This document shows, piece after piece, positions 37,825 to 50,320 of a DNA stretch of 64,000 nucleotides (position 1 is the stretch's first letter; every line of letters begins with the position of its first letter). The position numbers and the translations under genes are program-made. Under the pieces are notes generated by a model, which was not told the DNA's origin, did no database searches, and saw only the letters and a list, made by a program, of their open reading frames with translations. This stretch comes from Pseudoscleropodium purum (lineage: Eukaryota > Streptophyta > Bryopsida > Hypnales > Brachytheciaceae): NCBI GenBank assembly GCA_963969395.1, contig OZ017796.1, forward strand, positions 19,408,501-19,472,500, in the 5' to 3' direction.

Positions 37825-40800
37825 ATCTTTTGTCTATCATAGATTGATTTACCTTATCTCCCCAAAAGAGACAACTCCCTTGTCCTCCAAATATTAAGCC
37901 CCATCCTTTATAAAATGTTTTTTTACACCACGAGATATGTGATATATATTGATACGTATATGAACACAAATATGCCATACTAATACAAGATATGGTTATA
38001 GATGTAAATATTATATATAGACATTTGGATAGAATATAAGATAGATAAATATGAATTTTTGACAAAGTATGAATTAAATATGAATTTGTTGAAGTGATTA
38101 GCCTTGAAGCATGTAAGAGGTAACGACTAGGCTCTCTTAAACTATTAGCAAAATAATTCTTTGATAGTCATTTGTAGTGACTACTCACCTTAGGGAGGGC
38201 ACTATCAAAAAATGTAGGAACTATGTAAGATAAAATATAGGGTCTAATATATTCATTCTATGTAAAATTTGTAAACAAATTATATGAATTATAGTGTGCT
38301 TTAAAAACATAAAACATGATTATATTTAATATAGGATTTTGTTCAATACCATAGAATTATGTAAAAAATACATGTAAATAGCATATACAAAAAGGGGTAC
38401 TTGGAAGAAAAAAGAAAGGGTTATAGGTTATAGAGGCTCTAAAATTATGTATGGGGTCGAGAAATTTGCTTTTCTATTCTAAATACAATACTTTATAAAC
38501 AACCTCACTTTGGTGTATGTATCCAATAAAGTACCATGTATCCTCTCTCTTATACTCGAAGTTTAGGGTTCAATTATTGAATTGAATTGTTGTTGAGAAG
38601 GTGCAGGAGTGAAATTTTAGTGACCTTGTGTGAAATCGTGACTTCTAAATTGTATTATTGAATACAAACCTAGTTTTTACTTAGTACTTAATTTGTTCTT
38701 TTGTAGCATTCATCATGTTTGCCTTTTTTTCCCTTTTTCTTTCTTCTGCATATGTATTTAAGAAAATACTAATAGACTTGCTAAATATGTACTTTGACAA
38801 TTCCAAGGCAGTCATAAAAAATAACTTATAAGTTATATAGGATATATTCAAACAAGAAATTATAAATACTAATAGAGTTTCCCAAAATACTAGCATTTAT
38901 CATTATTTAAAAATACCATGTCTTATAATCCATTCTACTGGGTATATAGTCCCCTATAAAATAGGACATTATTGTAGCCATTACATTTTCTAAGAGGAAA
39001 TGACCTCATTGAGCCACCACAATTTTTTTAAACAACCAATTGTCAAGGCCATAACATGTTTACATTTTTAACTTAGTTTACATTAAAAAAATGAAAGATT
39101 CTATTGAATCCACTAAGACATTTCAAAGTTGTCACTTGCATGCTTCAATAATGTTGATAACACATCTACAAAAGGCATGTCGCTTTATTTATTCAAACAA
39201 GTAGCATGTATCAACCTTATTACATAGTCATTATGGCCATTTTTAGAATAGTGAAAATAGTTAGGTGGCTATAATAGAATGGCCTATAATATCTATGAAA
39301 AAATAATTCAAAAGTTAAAACTATATGATAAATTGACAAAAATTATACTAAATTTTGGCAAATCTTGAACTTGAAAGGCAATTGAAAGCATTGAGTTTTC
39401 AAGTGTTTCATGTGACAAAATGTTCCATTCTTTTTTTGTCTAAATATTCATTGTATCTAAATAAGCAAGGTGCATATTATTGGTAAAAGAAGTTAAGTGA
39501 TTCTTTTGATATCAAATGAAAATGAATTTTTTAGATTATTGTATATTGTCAAGAGGCTAATTTCTATTTGGACTAAAAAGAAAATCTTTTTATGTTTATA
39601 AAGTTTTATACTAAATTTATACCAACTTTAGCATCTACATATAAAAATGCAAAATTAAAAATAGGTAGGCATTGTTTTAATAAATACATCTAATAGATGC
39701 TACAAAGCTTGCTTCTTATTTCATTAGTATTAAAAAAAAATTATAACACTTTTTGTTTAATAATACTTATTTGTATTTCAATCAAACTTTTTGACCCCCC
39801 TTTAAACTACATGAAAGCTATCTCTCAGTCTCCCCCTAGATTGCATTGTCCACGTGAGCCAGATTGATTTGTATTTCCTTTCTTCTTGATTCACACCGTT
39901 TTTCCAAAAAAAACAAAAAAATGCATGAAAGCTACATATATAGAATGTTATATGGTCTTTAACTCTCTATTTTTTTCTAATTGTTATAGAAAATTTATCA
40001 ACTACGAATCTTCGTAGCCTTTATTCACCAATGATCAATGATTTTAAAGTTGATAAAGTGCTTTCAATATTTTATCAATTTAATGATATGAAGGTACTAA
40101 AAAGCCTTTGAGACAAACTTTCAATACAAGCATTGTATGGAAATGTTATTTTTGATATTCCAAATGGATGAAATATCTAAAAGAAATTTAAGAATGAATT
40201 CTTTTAGTAAAGGTATTACAAAATAATCAAACATGTATTTTTTTTTATAGAATATTTGTATCTTTGCTATAAATGTTGAAAAGGTATTTGTACTTTGATC
40301 TTGGTTGTTAAATACTCACTGTACGCATGAAACTAGTTGATTGTCATTTTTATAATTTGAAAATGTGCTATTCTAATTTATAATTTTTTAAACAAAAATA
40401 GAATAGCACTAGCTAGTTCCAATCACATGCCCTTCTAAAACAAAGACATTTGTACAAAAGTAACTAATACCCAAATAGCATTGAATTAGCATGGTTATTA
40501 CATCATTTTTTCATGTACTAATGTTTAAAGAATTTTTGCACCAAAAAAATCCTTTTTGATTTTTTTTGCATATATTTATCAATTAATTGGAAAATTGTGA
40601 TGAAACCATTGATAGGCCTTATGATAATTTATCAATATGTGACAACAAATTTATCAATTATCAGCTAAAAGAAAATTTGATTTTTCACTTAATGTACTCT
40701 AATCATCCAAATTTTATTTCAATGTATCTTCAAAGAATTGGAATACATTTAATTCATACATTGTTTGAAATTGCACTTTCTAGGGCAACTAGAAAAAATT

Positions 40801-41039
40801 GCAAAGACAATTCATTTAAAAAATTCTACAATACAAAATTACAACAAACTACTATAAAAATATGTGGGATGTCTTTTGAAAATTTTATCTATGTAGATTG
40901 AAAGGTTACAATGTTTGAAGAATGATAAGGATTTGGGGATTGTTTGACTTCACAACCAAGGTAGCTAACTTTGACTCCTTTGGAAGTGAGATTTTAGTAT
41001 CAAATACAATTGTCTTTTTTTTCAAGTGCATAATAAATC
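37820..41039. other. AT-rich intergenic desert
   Basis: A 104-codon frame at 40587-40901 has no domain; its end (GGATGTCTTTTGAAAATTTT to about 40920) resembles the left end of the TTAA-bounded family and may be a fragment of it. Confidence 0.45.
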
Positions 41040-41760
41040 ATGTTGGTTATAGGTATACCAAATTTCAAAAGTGAATGAGGGCTTAGAAGAAAGGCCACTT
41101 CATATTATAGCCAAAGGTCAAGATGTTGTAAGTTTCCACCAATCACATTTTAAGAAACAAGAGTTTAGCCTCTTGATACTACACACTAAAAGACATAGTT
41201 CAAAGGCCATTGCCCTCCAACTATTTACATGGCAATTGACTTTCAAAGGAAGTTTGGGTTGGCTAAAAATGGAGCCCCAAACTATGGTTGAGAGGTTATA
41301 AAAATTTGACAAGATCTCAATCATTAAATTGGTACGGGTTTGGACTTTGGCCTTGGTATGAAGACTTCACACTATAGCCATCCAAATTGAGGGATCATAG
41401 AAGTTCATTGCTAGGGTTTGGACTTTGAGCTTGGCCTTTAAAGGCTTCAAATTATGGTTGGTTGAAGGTTACAACACTACTAAACAACTTCAAATTTTTT
41501 GTTGTTTTCATTGTGTTGATTTGGGCAAAATTTAACAAATTTTTGACTACATCAAGAAATTTCTACCCAAATCAATGTGACCAAAACAACAAAAATTTCT
41601 TAATTTTCTACTAGTACAATTTTCACGTTTTATTGCCTACTTATTGCTCATTTCTTAGAACTTACAACAAAGTTTGGCTCAATCCCATGGCCTCTTGACT
41701 TGAATGGCCATAATGTGAAATGGCCCTTAGTTCTTGAATAAATGTTGTATAATATAACTT
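41040..41760. repeat. dispersed repeat, copy 2
   Basis: Counterpart of 35500-36000, more AT-rich and interrupted: GGCCTCTTGACTTGAATGGCC, shortened here by one base in comparison, and AAATGGCCCTTAGTTCTTGA match in order. The shift from C to T relative to copy 1 suggests methylation-driven decay. Confidence 0.5.
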
Positions 41761-42399
41761 TTGATTCAACCTCCCAATCAACAATTTTTTTGATTTACCA
41801 TATAAGAGATACATACCTATACCTCAGGTCACATTTGAAAACTATCCATTCAAAATTGGCTTCATAAAAGCACTCCAGAATTCCCAATTGTCCTCTGCAA
41901 ATGACTCTTTTAAAACTGGTCAATAATGTTATGCCTATAGAATAGCCCTTTCAAAAATTTATTTACCGCACCAGACTACCCCCACCATTTACTGCACCTA
42001 TCTACCCCCCTTGACTGCTCAGTAACTACGTATTATACGGAACCGAGTAAATACTGTAATAAGTAGAGGGACGAACTGGATACGTAGCTCTCCTAGCGTA
42101 GACGGCAAGTAAACTTCGCTCCCCAGTTCCGCAGTAAATACGGCAGGCCGGGTCGGGTGCGTTCGCCACGCCGGTTCGCCACCCGTCCCATGCCGACCCG
42201 TCGCCTGTTTGCTTTCTGCCGCCATTGAGCTTCCCGAGAGACCCCGCCCGCCAACCCGCCCAGGCGCCCACCCGCTCGCCCCGCTTCTTCGCATTTCGCA
42301 TTCCTGCGACCGGCCGTTTCCTGCCGCATTCCCATAAGGACCCCGCACGCCCTCAGACATCGCGTCACAGTAGCCTCGTCCCCCCGACTTCCTGAGGCC

Positions 42400-44009
42400 T
42401 CAATTTCTGTGAACGTTGATTGCGCGATTGTATCGCTCATACCACTTACTTTTGATTTGGCGGAGGCGCGCGTGTGCTCGGAGGTTTTGCTATAAGGAAA
42501 GAAGTGTTGATCAAATCTCATGGAGCTTCTTGACTTTGTGGATTAGCAATCTCGCGTTTCACGATATAATTCGATCTTGTGGTGGAGTTCTTTTTTTCTT
42601 CTTTCTTCCCACCTGAGTCCTGAAGTGGCGCTCCTGTAGGATGTTTTTTTGGTACTTGGAGTAGTAGGAATGAAATTGTTCTGAGTTGGAGGAGGGTGGG
42701 CATTTAGGTTTCGGCATGGGAAACGCATGGGGCAGCGTGTGAGGAAAGTCAGCTTGTACTGCTGGTTGTGGACGTGGAGCTAGTTGTTCTTTTTGGGAGG
42801 ACTGGGAGCTTTTTTGGGCTTCATTGAAGCCTGTGACGAGTTGCAGGGGGTAGTTTGTTTTATGATCTTTACAAGTGGCAGTGATCTGGAGTGGTTGCAT
42901 TGGATAGAGACTTCTCTTCCCGCTGGGTCTGTTATCTGTAGTCTGGACTTTTACGGTCTTTTGTAGTGAACGAGAAGGAGAGGTCTGAGTGCGGGGACAG
43001 TATCCCAAAGTTCTGCAGATCCTCGTTCCGTTTCTGTATCTGTGGACACACATTCGGAGAGAATTTGACCTCCACTCTTCGCTCTCTGTCTCCTGTCGAG
43101 ATTGGGAGTCCAGTTTCTACAGTTGAGCGACCGGTGCTGTGCATGAGCCTGTCCACGTGAGCGTGTCCTGAGGTCTTACTGTCGCGTTTGGTTAACCAGT
43201 TCACAGAGCGCACGTCCTCTCTGACTTCCAGTAAAATTACCCGTGGATTTTCCTCATTATCTCCTGTTCTTGCTAAACCCGGGACAAATTTGTTTCCAAA
43301 ACTTTCATTCGTAATTCGTCACTTTCTGCACTGGAGGTTCAAAATAGTCCACCGGCCTTTCATCTTGCGCACAATGCAGTGCATTGTTGTGTTTCAAGGG
43401 ATTTGGATGCGCGAATTCCTAACGCAAAGCAGTCAGTCATTAAAAAACATTTTCCCCTCAGGCTGTCGTCAATCAAGTCCTCTGGAGCCATAAATCTTGA
43501 GCTTGACCACAAGGCCCTGCAGAATCCAGTTGAGAGAAACTAAAGGCATGCGCTGCACGCTTGATCATTTTGAACAGTTCAACGTGGTCGCATTAAAAAC
43601 AGTCGTGTATCCCTTTTGTAGCGCAGTTTGGACTTCTACGGATTGAGACCACAGCAGGTTAGACCTGTAAGTCTGACTGTAGCGGAACTGCAGGGTTTGT
43701 ATACTGATCTGATTAAATTTCATGGAGCGTCCGAATATTTGTGGATCTTCTTAGACTCGAAGTACGGCAGGAGCTGTGAGTTCAGTTCCTGTCGACTGGG
43801 AATGGGCTTGTATTGAACTTCAGCGTAAGTAAATACACTGACGGCGGCCGCCTTATCTGGACTTTCGGACTTGAAGAAGTTAGTGCCGGCCAAGGGTCGC
43901 GGCGGCAGGTGCTACACGAAGCTCAGCACCAATTTGTCTGCTCTAGACTTCGATCGAAGGCAACGCACATATATTTTCGAAGCTTCAACAGTGTTTCGGT
44001 GCTGCCGCG
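42400..44009 (+). promoter_or_regulatory. GC-rich promoter and long 5' leader region of the TPD1-like gene
   Basis: Composition rises sharply at about 42.0 kb and stays high to the start codon at 44010. A TATA-like string (GCTATAAGG) sits near 42489-42497. A good splice donor (CAGC|GTAAGTAAAT near 43834) suggests a leader intron ending shortly before the ATG. Two internal segments, about 42508-42546 and 43710-43754, resemble each other (TCATGGAGC followed by TTTGTGGAT). The many short open frames on both strands show no domain and are treated as composition effects. Confidence 0.4.
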
Positions 44010-45460
44010 ATGAGTGCCACTACCCTAGCTCCTTTGCAACCGCGAACGCTACTCGTCTTCTCTCTTTCCTGCCTTCTCTTCTTCGTCTTGCCACGCTCCA
44101 TGCGTGCTGACTCTACATCAGGTTCGATGCTCGATCCTCCATCCTACCCCTATTTCTTCTCTGGCAGTTCCCTGTGTGTTTCAGTATCCCCTACAGAACA
44201 GTATGGTGTTTTGAGCTGCAAAGCTTTTTGAATGAGAGCTGTACCCAATCAGCAGTCTAATGTTGATTAATACTTAATCGAGAATTTCCTTCCAGAAACT
44301 GAACAGAATGTTTTCATCTTGTTATGACTTCAGTGGTATCCTAGGCTGAATTTCTTATGAACTTAGAGTCACCGAACTTGATGCTTTAGCATAATGCCCA
44401 CTGACTACATGTCTCAAATTTGAGGAAATCTTGAGTTTAGAAGAGGAATCTACACTCATTCAGAGATTTCTATTCTTCTTACACACTCAGTAGTTGATTG
44501 GACACTTTCTGCAGATAATGTTGCAATGCTTAAATTTGGCAGTAGAAATCGAGATCCTGCTGAAGTAGCTTTCCGACCTTGTCACTTAAACATTGCATCT
44601 TTATGCCGTACTTAGAGGTTTGTGTTACTGTATTGTATGATCGATTTTAATCCTCTAGTGTTAGTCAACCTACGAGTGGAGCTCTGTCGGGTCATTCTAC
44701 TGAACTGAATCCTGAGCTATCGGTCTGTCAACGTAGTTTTCAATTGAAACTTTTTGGATTGGATTACTCTCGGTTCTTCCGAAAGGAATTGAACTCTTTC
44801 AAGAGCATCCATGCTAATTGAATGGTATCATGTCATGCATTCATTTTTCCAGGTCCTGGAGGTGTAAAAATCTTCATGGATGCCAACTTGAACGAAACAA
44901 GTCCGCTGAATGACTCCCCCAATTATGGAGGGATTGCATCTTCTACAAGCAGAAGATCTGTGAAGTATACGAATCGTAGATTACTAGATGGTGGTAAGCT
45001 ATTCTATTTCCCACGTTTTCTTTGGATGGTTGTGTGGTTTATCCGAACAGGGAACAACATGAAGCCAGATGAATGGGTGTCAAATGAAAGCGGAACTATA
45101 ACTGTTAGATGGATTCATACGTGGAACATTGGGTTGATTGCAGAAATCTGTACAAAGTTTGACATAAGCATATTCCAAGGGCCGGGAAGCCCGCTGCCGA
45201 ACGGCATACCAACATTTAGTGTTCAAATCTTCAACCTATGCACAGTAGGGTGTCCGATATCCGATGTGCATGTGGCTTGTGGCTGGTTCGCATCGGCCAA
45301 ACTTGTCAACCCCAAGGTGTTCAGAAGAGTAAAATTCAATGACTGTCTTGTCAATGATGGCAATCCCATTCCGTATGGAGATAGCATCACATTTCAGTAC
45401 GCGAATTCCTTTGCATATCAACTGAGAGTTGAAACTGCCGTCACATGTAAATGGCCATGA
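44010..45460 (+). CDS. TPD1-like secreted cysteine-rich protein, 3 exons
   Basis: Exons 44010-44121, 44853-44993 and 45144-45460 join in phase to 189 residues. Residues 1-33 are a signal peptide (hydrophobic TLLVFSLSCLLFFVLP, then RSMRA). A linker carries a dibasic pair at 79-80 (YTNRRLLDG). The C-terminal domain has six cysteines at 87, 117, 121, 130, 152 and 186 and the family signatures DISIFQG, CGWFASAKLVNPKVFRR, NDCLVN and YANSF. In Arabidopsis, TPD1 is a secreted ligand of the LRR receptor kinase EMS1/EXS that sets tapetal cell fate in anthers; non-seed plants also carry family members, with less certain roles. The dibasic site suggests proteolytic maturation (inferred). A poly(A) signal follows 14 bases after the stop. 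A second copy of exons 2 and 3 lies 420 bases downstream. The 212-codon open frame through exons 2 and 3 reads intron sequence and is not the product. Confidence 0.85.
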
Positions 45461-45473
45461 TTGCTACTTCATG

Positions 45474-45479
45474 AATAAA
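45474..45479 (+). terminator. poly(A) signal AATAAA after TPD1-like exon 3, first copy
   Basis: An exact AATAAA lies 14 bases beyond the stop codon of the first copy, so that copy can end its own transcript before the second cassette. Confidence 0.5.
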
Positions 45480-45882
45480 AGTAAATTCCCTTTTTTCGAC
45501 CCTAATTTGAGCACGTATTTATTAATATATTCTCCTGATTAATCTTTAAGAATATAGCCGGCGTCTATGTGGAAATGTGTGCCTGAGATCCTTTGAGCCA
45601 TACTCAGGCGGAGGTTAGAGGAAACGTGCTGAGAAGATTAATTTTCTTGAGACGGCCTGATCAGTGCGAATACTAATTTCCACCCATAAGAACTTCTCTG
45701 CTCTATCTACATGCAGTATCCTCCTATTAACCTTTTGACGTGCAGACAGCGACCCATCTTGTACGAAGCGACTGATCTTTCGGTTTTTGAGCTCACAAGA
45801 TTTTTTTGTGAGATTATGTGAGTCTTAAGAAGGTTAGGTTGGTCAGTTTTGGTCTTTACAATTCTTAGTTGCTCGAATGCAG

Positions 45883-46399
45883 GGTTGGAGAGGAGGTCTA
45901 AATCACCTGCAAATATGCTAAGCCCAGATGAGATGGTTCAGAGGACCCATTATACAAATCGTCGAATCTTAGCAGCTAGTAAGTGTCCTTCACTGTGAAA
46001 TTGCTCTGAGAAATGAAAAGTCGCCAATGCCGAGTACTTATGGGCGTTGCCATATTCAGTGAGCAGGTGAATAATGCTTCTTGTGTGTTATCTGCAGATC
46101 TGTGTACAAACAAAGATATTAGCATTTTCCAGGGCCGTGATACCTCTTCAGGCATCCCGCAATACATTGTTCAAATTTCCAACACCTGCCTGTCTGATTG
46201 CGCTCCATCAGACATCCATGTGTTCTGTGGCTGGTTTGCATCAGCTTCGCTGGTCAACCCCAATACCTTTAAGCGAATTGCGTTTAATGACTGCCTTGTA
46301 AACGGTGGGAATCCGCTTAGGCACGGTGACATTATTCGATTTGCATACGCGAACTCGTTTATGTACACCATAAGATTCAAATCTGCTAAGTTTTGTTAA
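45883..46399 (+). CDS. second TPD1-like exon 2 + exon 3 cassette, no signal-peptide exon of its own found
   Basis: Exons 45883-45978 (acceptor after TGCAG, donor A|GTAAGT) and 46098-46399 (acceptor CTGCAG) have the same phases as exons 2 and 3 of the gene just upstream. The first encodes a shorter linker ending THYTNRRILAA, matching YTNRRLL of copy 1. The second encodes the full six-cysteine domain: CTNKDISIFQG, CGWFASASLVNPNTFKR, NDCLVNGGNP, YANSF and a final Cys before the stop. Between 45461 and 45882 I find no ATG followed by a hydrophobic leader. Either this is a second gene whose first exon was lost, or it is an alternative 3' end of the upstream gene: exon 1 (44010-44121) ends in phase 1 and would join 45883 in frame, giving 169 residues. 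Its own AATAAA lies at 46676. Confidence 0.7.
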
Positions 46400-46675
46400 T
46401 AGAACGGATAGTCAATTTGATTTTTTTCAAGTACCTTAGTTTTTGATGCGTCTCTCCACTGCTTCACTATTCAAACTTGGTCTTCAGGGGCTACTTCAAG
46501 CTTTTTGTCATACGTGAGAAGTCACTTCCTCTAGAAGTCTGTTTTCTGTAGTAAGTCTCGGAGTAGCTTAGCGGTGGAATAATGGAGTGTCCGTTGTGGT
46601 ATGATGCAATTGCAGATGTGAAAAAAGGCCAAGATATATATAAGGATTGACAATGACCTTGAGTGAGAATTCTAC

Positions 46676-46681
46676 AATAAA
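46676..46681 (+). terminator. poly(A) signal AATAAA after the second TPD1-like cassette
   Basis: Exact AATAAA about 277 bases after the second stop codon. A TATATATAAGG string at 46635-46645 lies just before it; it could be a promoter for something downstream, but no gene is visible there. Confidence 0.4.
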
Positions 46682-46699
46682 CTGTGCATATTGATAGCG

Positions 46700-49600
46700 T
46701 ATGTGTATGCTTCATCACACATTCATGTCTTGTGAGTGTTCTGCTCCTTTGGCCCTTCCGATTTCCCTACTTTCAATATTAACCTTTGCTGTCTGCCTAG
46801 TGGAGAATGGAAGTGTTTTGAATCGTCCACACAGATATAGTTTACTTGGTCGAGGAGGAACAATTGTTCTCCTGGAGTGGTATCATGCCAGTTTTTTCAT
46901 CACATGGATGCCATGGATTCTATCCAGTAGACACTAGTGAACCTGATGCACCACATGGACTTTGAGTGAACAAATTGCAAAATGATGTGAAAATTTGTCT
47001 TAACTCTGTTTGTTTAACTACATCCTTATTTAGCTGTTCAGAAATTTGTAGATGTATGTGTGAGGTTTACAAATCTACAAACTCATTTTCTTTTAACTCT
47101 TCTTAATGAAGAACAAAGCAATCTGTTGAGGAAGACTGGAACAACCGACCAAACCTGTACAGGTGACGTCATAGTCACAGTGGAGCCAACAACTGTTGTA
47201 ATTTCAGCTGCAGTTCAGCTTGTATTTGTAGACTTTTTATTTTATTTTCAATTTCATTTTATTTTCATTTTCATTTTGTTTTTTTTAGTGTGGTGGCATT
47301 ATGCATCCCCAGCAATTGTACACTGACTCAGATTTCTAAAATCTGGGGAATGAGCATGCTAGCCACATGAAACACAATGCCAGAAGAGAATGAGAACTAA
47401 CTTACTTCTTCAGCACGGCTGTGAAGTTTTCATCAGTGATCAAGTTGGGCAATGCTGAGGACATATCTGACACATGCTGGGTCACCAACCAGGAAGACCA
47501 AGCCAGATATCTGAAGCCGAAAAGCTGAAGAGCTTGTTGCAATCATTAACATACAGAGCCCCAAGTCTTCTCAGAAGCTTGACACCCTGTGCACACTTGC
47601 TATCCTCTGTTCCTACTGAAATGTGGAGGAAGTGCATGCAGCTTCAGTATCTGATTCTCAGACCAATAAGTAAGTCTTTCTTGGTACAATACTCTGAACC
47701 CAGCTCTGAGGATGACTTTTTGGGTTGCACAGAATGAGACTTATCCTCTTGTCATTTCTCTTTGACCTACATCTAGGAATACAATTGGACAGTGAATTCA
47801 TCTCTAGTTTTTTGATGTAGGTAAACACACCCAAACTTTTTCATGGCAACACATACAAGAGGCAATCCCTCCTGCCAAATATTTTGGAAGTTCTTGTTGT
47901 TTTAAGAAACTACATTTATCATGAACTGTTCTTGTAGGGGAGTTAAGTTTTTTAAGAAATTGTGCATGATACAGCAAGAGAGGTTTGAAGAGACCACATG
48001 ATTGTTCATGTTGTGAGGGTGTTGCTTACTAGTCTGTCATTGTTCTAGGTAAATACAGGAGGCTGTAATTTACAAAGTATGCATCAAGTTGTGGCAGATG
48101 GAGGAGTGGAGGACAATGCGACCATGACTGTCAGTTCTGTTGGTAATCAGCACCAATCCGACAGTAGTGGTCAACAAGCCTGCCCCATACAAAACATCAA
48201 GTTGGGTACTTCTAGCAGATCCTTATGGATCTATACCTTGGCTTGACGCTTCCTTCTGCCTGTAGCCCCGTACACACACTCCATTCTCTCTCTAATTGAA
48301 CTGCTCTGGGGCTCCAGTCACATGTGTTTAATTGAACCACCCTCAGGGCTCCTGTCCACTGTCAAAATTTGCTTGGCATGTGGAAGTTTGTCCCATTGGA
48401 TGTGCACACAACAGGACAGATTCTCTTAATATTAGGAATTTGCACTTTTAAAGTAAAGTGTGCAATTATACAGGATCAATTGTCTCCTTAATACTCTACT
48501 GGTATGCCCCCCTATGTTGTTGGGACAGAAAAATAAAGTAAAAAAGTAAAAGTTATTATTTAACTGTTGGATTCATGAAAACTGTAAAATTCAATCTCTC
48601 TTTTTTTGTCATGAGTTGCAATGCCACAAAATAAAGAATGTGCATCCCTCTGTAGAGAAAGCTTTCTAAAAATGTATAATAGGTGTGTGCTATGGTTTTT
48701 TTTGACTCCAACGATTTGTTCTACCTTGAGTTCATGAGCATTTTGGGGGGTACTATATGAAGGATCAAAAGTTGTAAAGAATAAAATATTACTTGATAAG
48801 TGTTCTCAAATTGTTTCTTCAACAATAGGTACATATTGATGTAAGAGATGTATATAATAAGAACATCTGTCCAAGTGACCCTTTTAGGCACCTGGCACAT
48901 TTGGATGTCCCGCCTTTATTACACAAGTTACAGGGAGTAATTGGATTGCAATTACATGCATTAGTACTTATCTTACATGTATTGGAGAGCTATAGGAACC
49001 TATTTTCAAAGTAATGAAAGTAGGGTAACTACACCTAAATGTATTTGAATTAACAATTCATCATAATTTCTAATATTACATTAAAAGTATTTTTGTGGAA
49101 TCTTATCAATAGTCAAATGAGGATTTTAGATTATTTTAGAATGCAGTTTTTGAATACCATATGAATAATCTATATATTTCTCAAAAGAGCTCAAAATAGG
49201 TATACTCAAATGCAACCCCAGGTTTTTACATTTTAGGCAACAAAAAATGTATACATTGATCTTAGAAAGGGGTCACAATGAGTTGCTGCTAGCCTGTTAC
49301 CTTATAGAAGTGCAAAACTATAATTTTAATGACCTGTAGCATACCTTTATTTTTTAAGAAAAAAACTACCAACATGATCTATAGTGGGATTGTGATGTTT
49401 ACAGTATACAACGTCATTAGCACTGATGCAGTATCAATCAAACTTGTAAGTTACCAGTATCTGAGAAAACTCTGCCAAAATCTGATTCCTCCACTTACAG
49501 ATTTGCTGTTGATTATTTTTTTTCCAACTCATTGAGGCTCTTAGTCATAGTGAACCATTTCAACATCCCAAAATTAATCATTATATGGTGCCTGCCTTCT

Positions 49601-50000
49601 ACATGAGAAAGAAAGCTCACTTTGTCTTTTTCAGCATGATTCAAAATTAAATTTTCATTCCCAGACAATAGTAAAATACAAGGCCACCATCCCAGTTATG
49701 GAATGCGGTGAAGGACAGCCTGACAACACCACAGATTATGGAGGACGGAAAAGAGACACGGATTGACCCATTTGATTTTGGCTCTCATGAGGTGCAGAGG
49801 ACCTCCTCTTTGCACCAATTCTGATCAAACTTGGGATGAGGGCAATGTGAGATAGGAGCATCCATAAAACCATCCTTTTAAGCATTTCAGCATAGGTGGA
49901 GGAAATTTTTTCACAAAAATATTTTTTTGTCAATATTAGCAAATAAAAAATAAAGCGTCTTTTTCTTAGAAATGTTTAAAGTAGAATTCTTTAGGGCACC
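46700..50000. other. noncoding region downstream of the TPD1-like cassettes
   Basis: The first 1.5 kb (to about 48260) keeps a moderate GC level and has frames of 63-88 codons without domains; it may be old transcribed flank. From 48.3 kb it is AT-rich with nothing recognised. Confidence 0.4.
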
Positions 50001-50003
50001 TTA

Positions 50004-50320
50004 GAGCATCCCCACCAATGTGTCCCTATCCCTATCCCCATGTGAATGAAGAGGGAGCAAAGAATGGGATAGGGAATGCCAAGCCCCACTAGAAGGGCAA
50101 CAAGTAGGGTGCAATGACGAAGCAACTAGGCAAGAGGTAAAGTCAACAAAGCCATGACTTATCAGAGAAGTATATAATATTGGATTTCAATTCTATATCC
50201 AATAGCCCATACATTGGATTTGGAACCCCCCTCCCTAAAATTTTAGAAATGCAGTATGTTGGTGGTGGGAGGTCTTTCCTATTTGGATAGGGATATGGGA
50301 GCCCCTTAGTGGGGATGCTC
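50004..50320. mobile_element. Tourist-type (PIF/Harbinger) MITE
   Basis: Terminal inverted repeats start GAGCATCCCCAC at both ends; extended pairing includes CCCTATCC. It is flanked by TTA at 50001-50003 and 50321-50323, the three-base target duplication expected for this superfamily. 317 bases, no coding content. Confidence 0.75.

Noticed and set aside
42093..43053. Minus-strand open frames of 142 and 164 codons upstream of the TPD1-like gene
   Set aside because: They lie in the GC-rich leader of the plus-strand gene, show no domain, and have Arg/Pro/Lys-rich composition typical of spurious frames.
45000..45143. Continuous 212-codon frame across 44822-45460 as the TPD1-like protein
   Set aside because: The middle part is an intron with good GTAAGC donor and TTGCAG acceptor; splicing gives the six-cysteine family layout and a signal peptide from exon 1.
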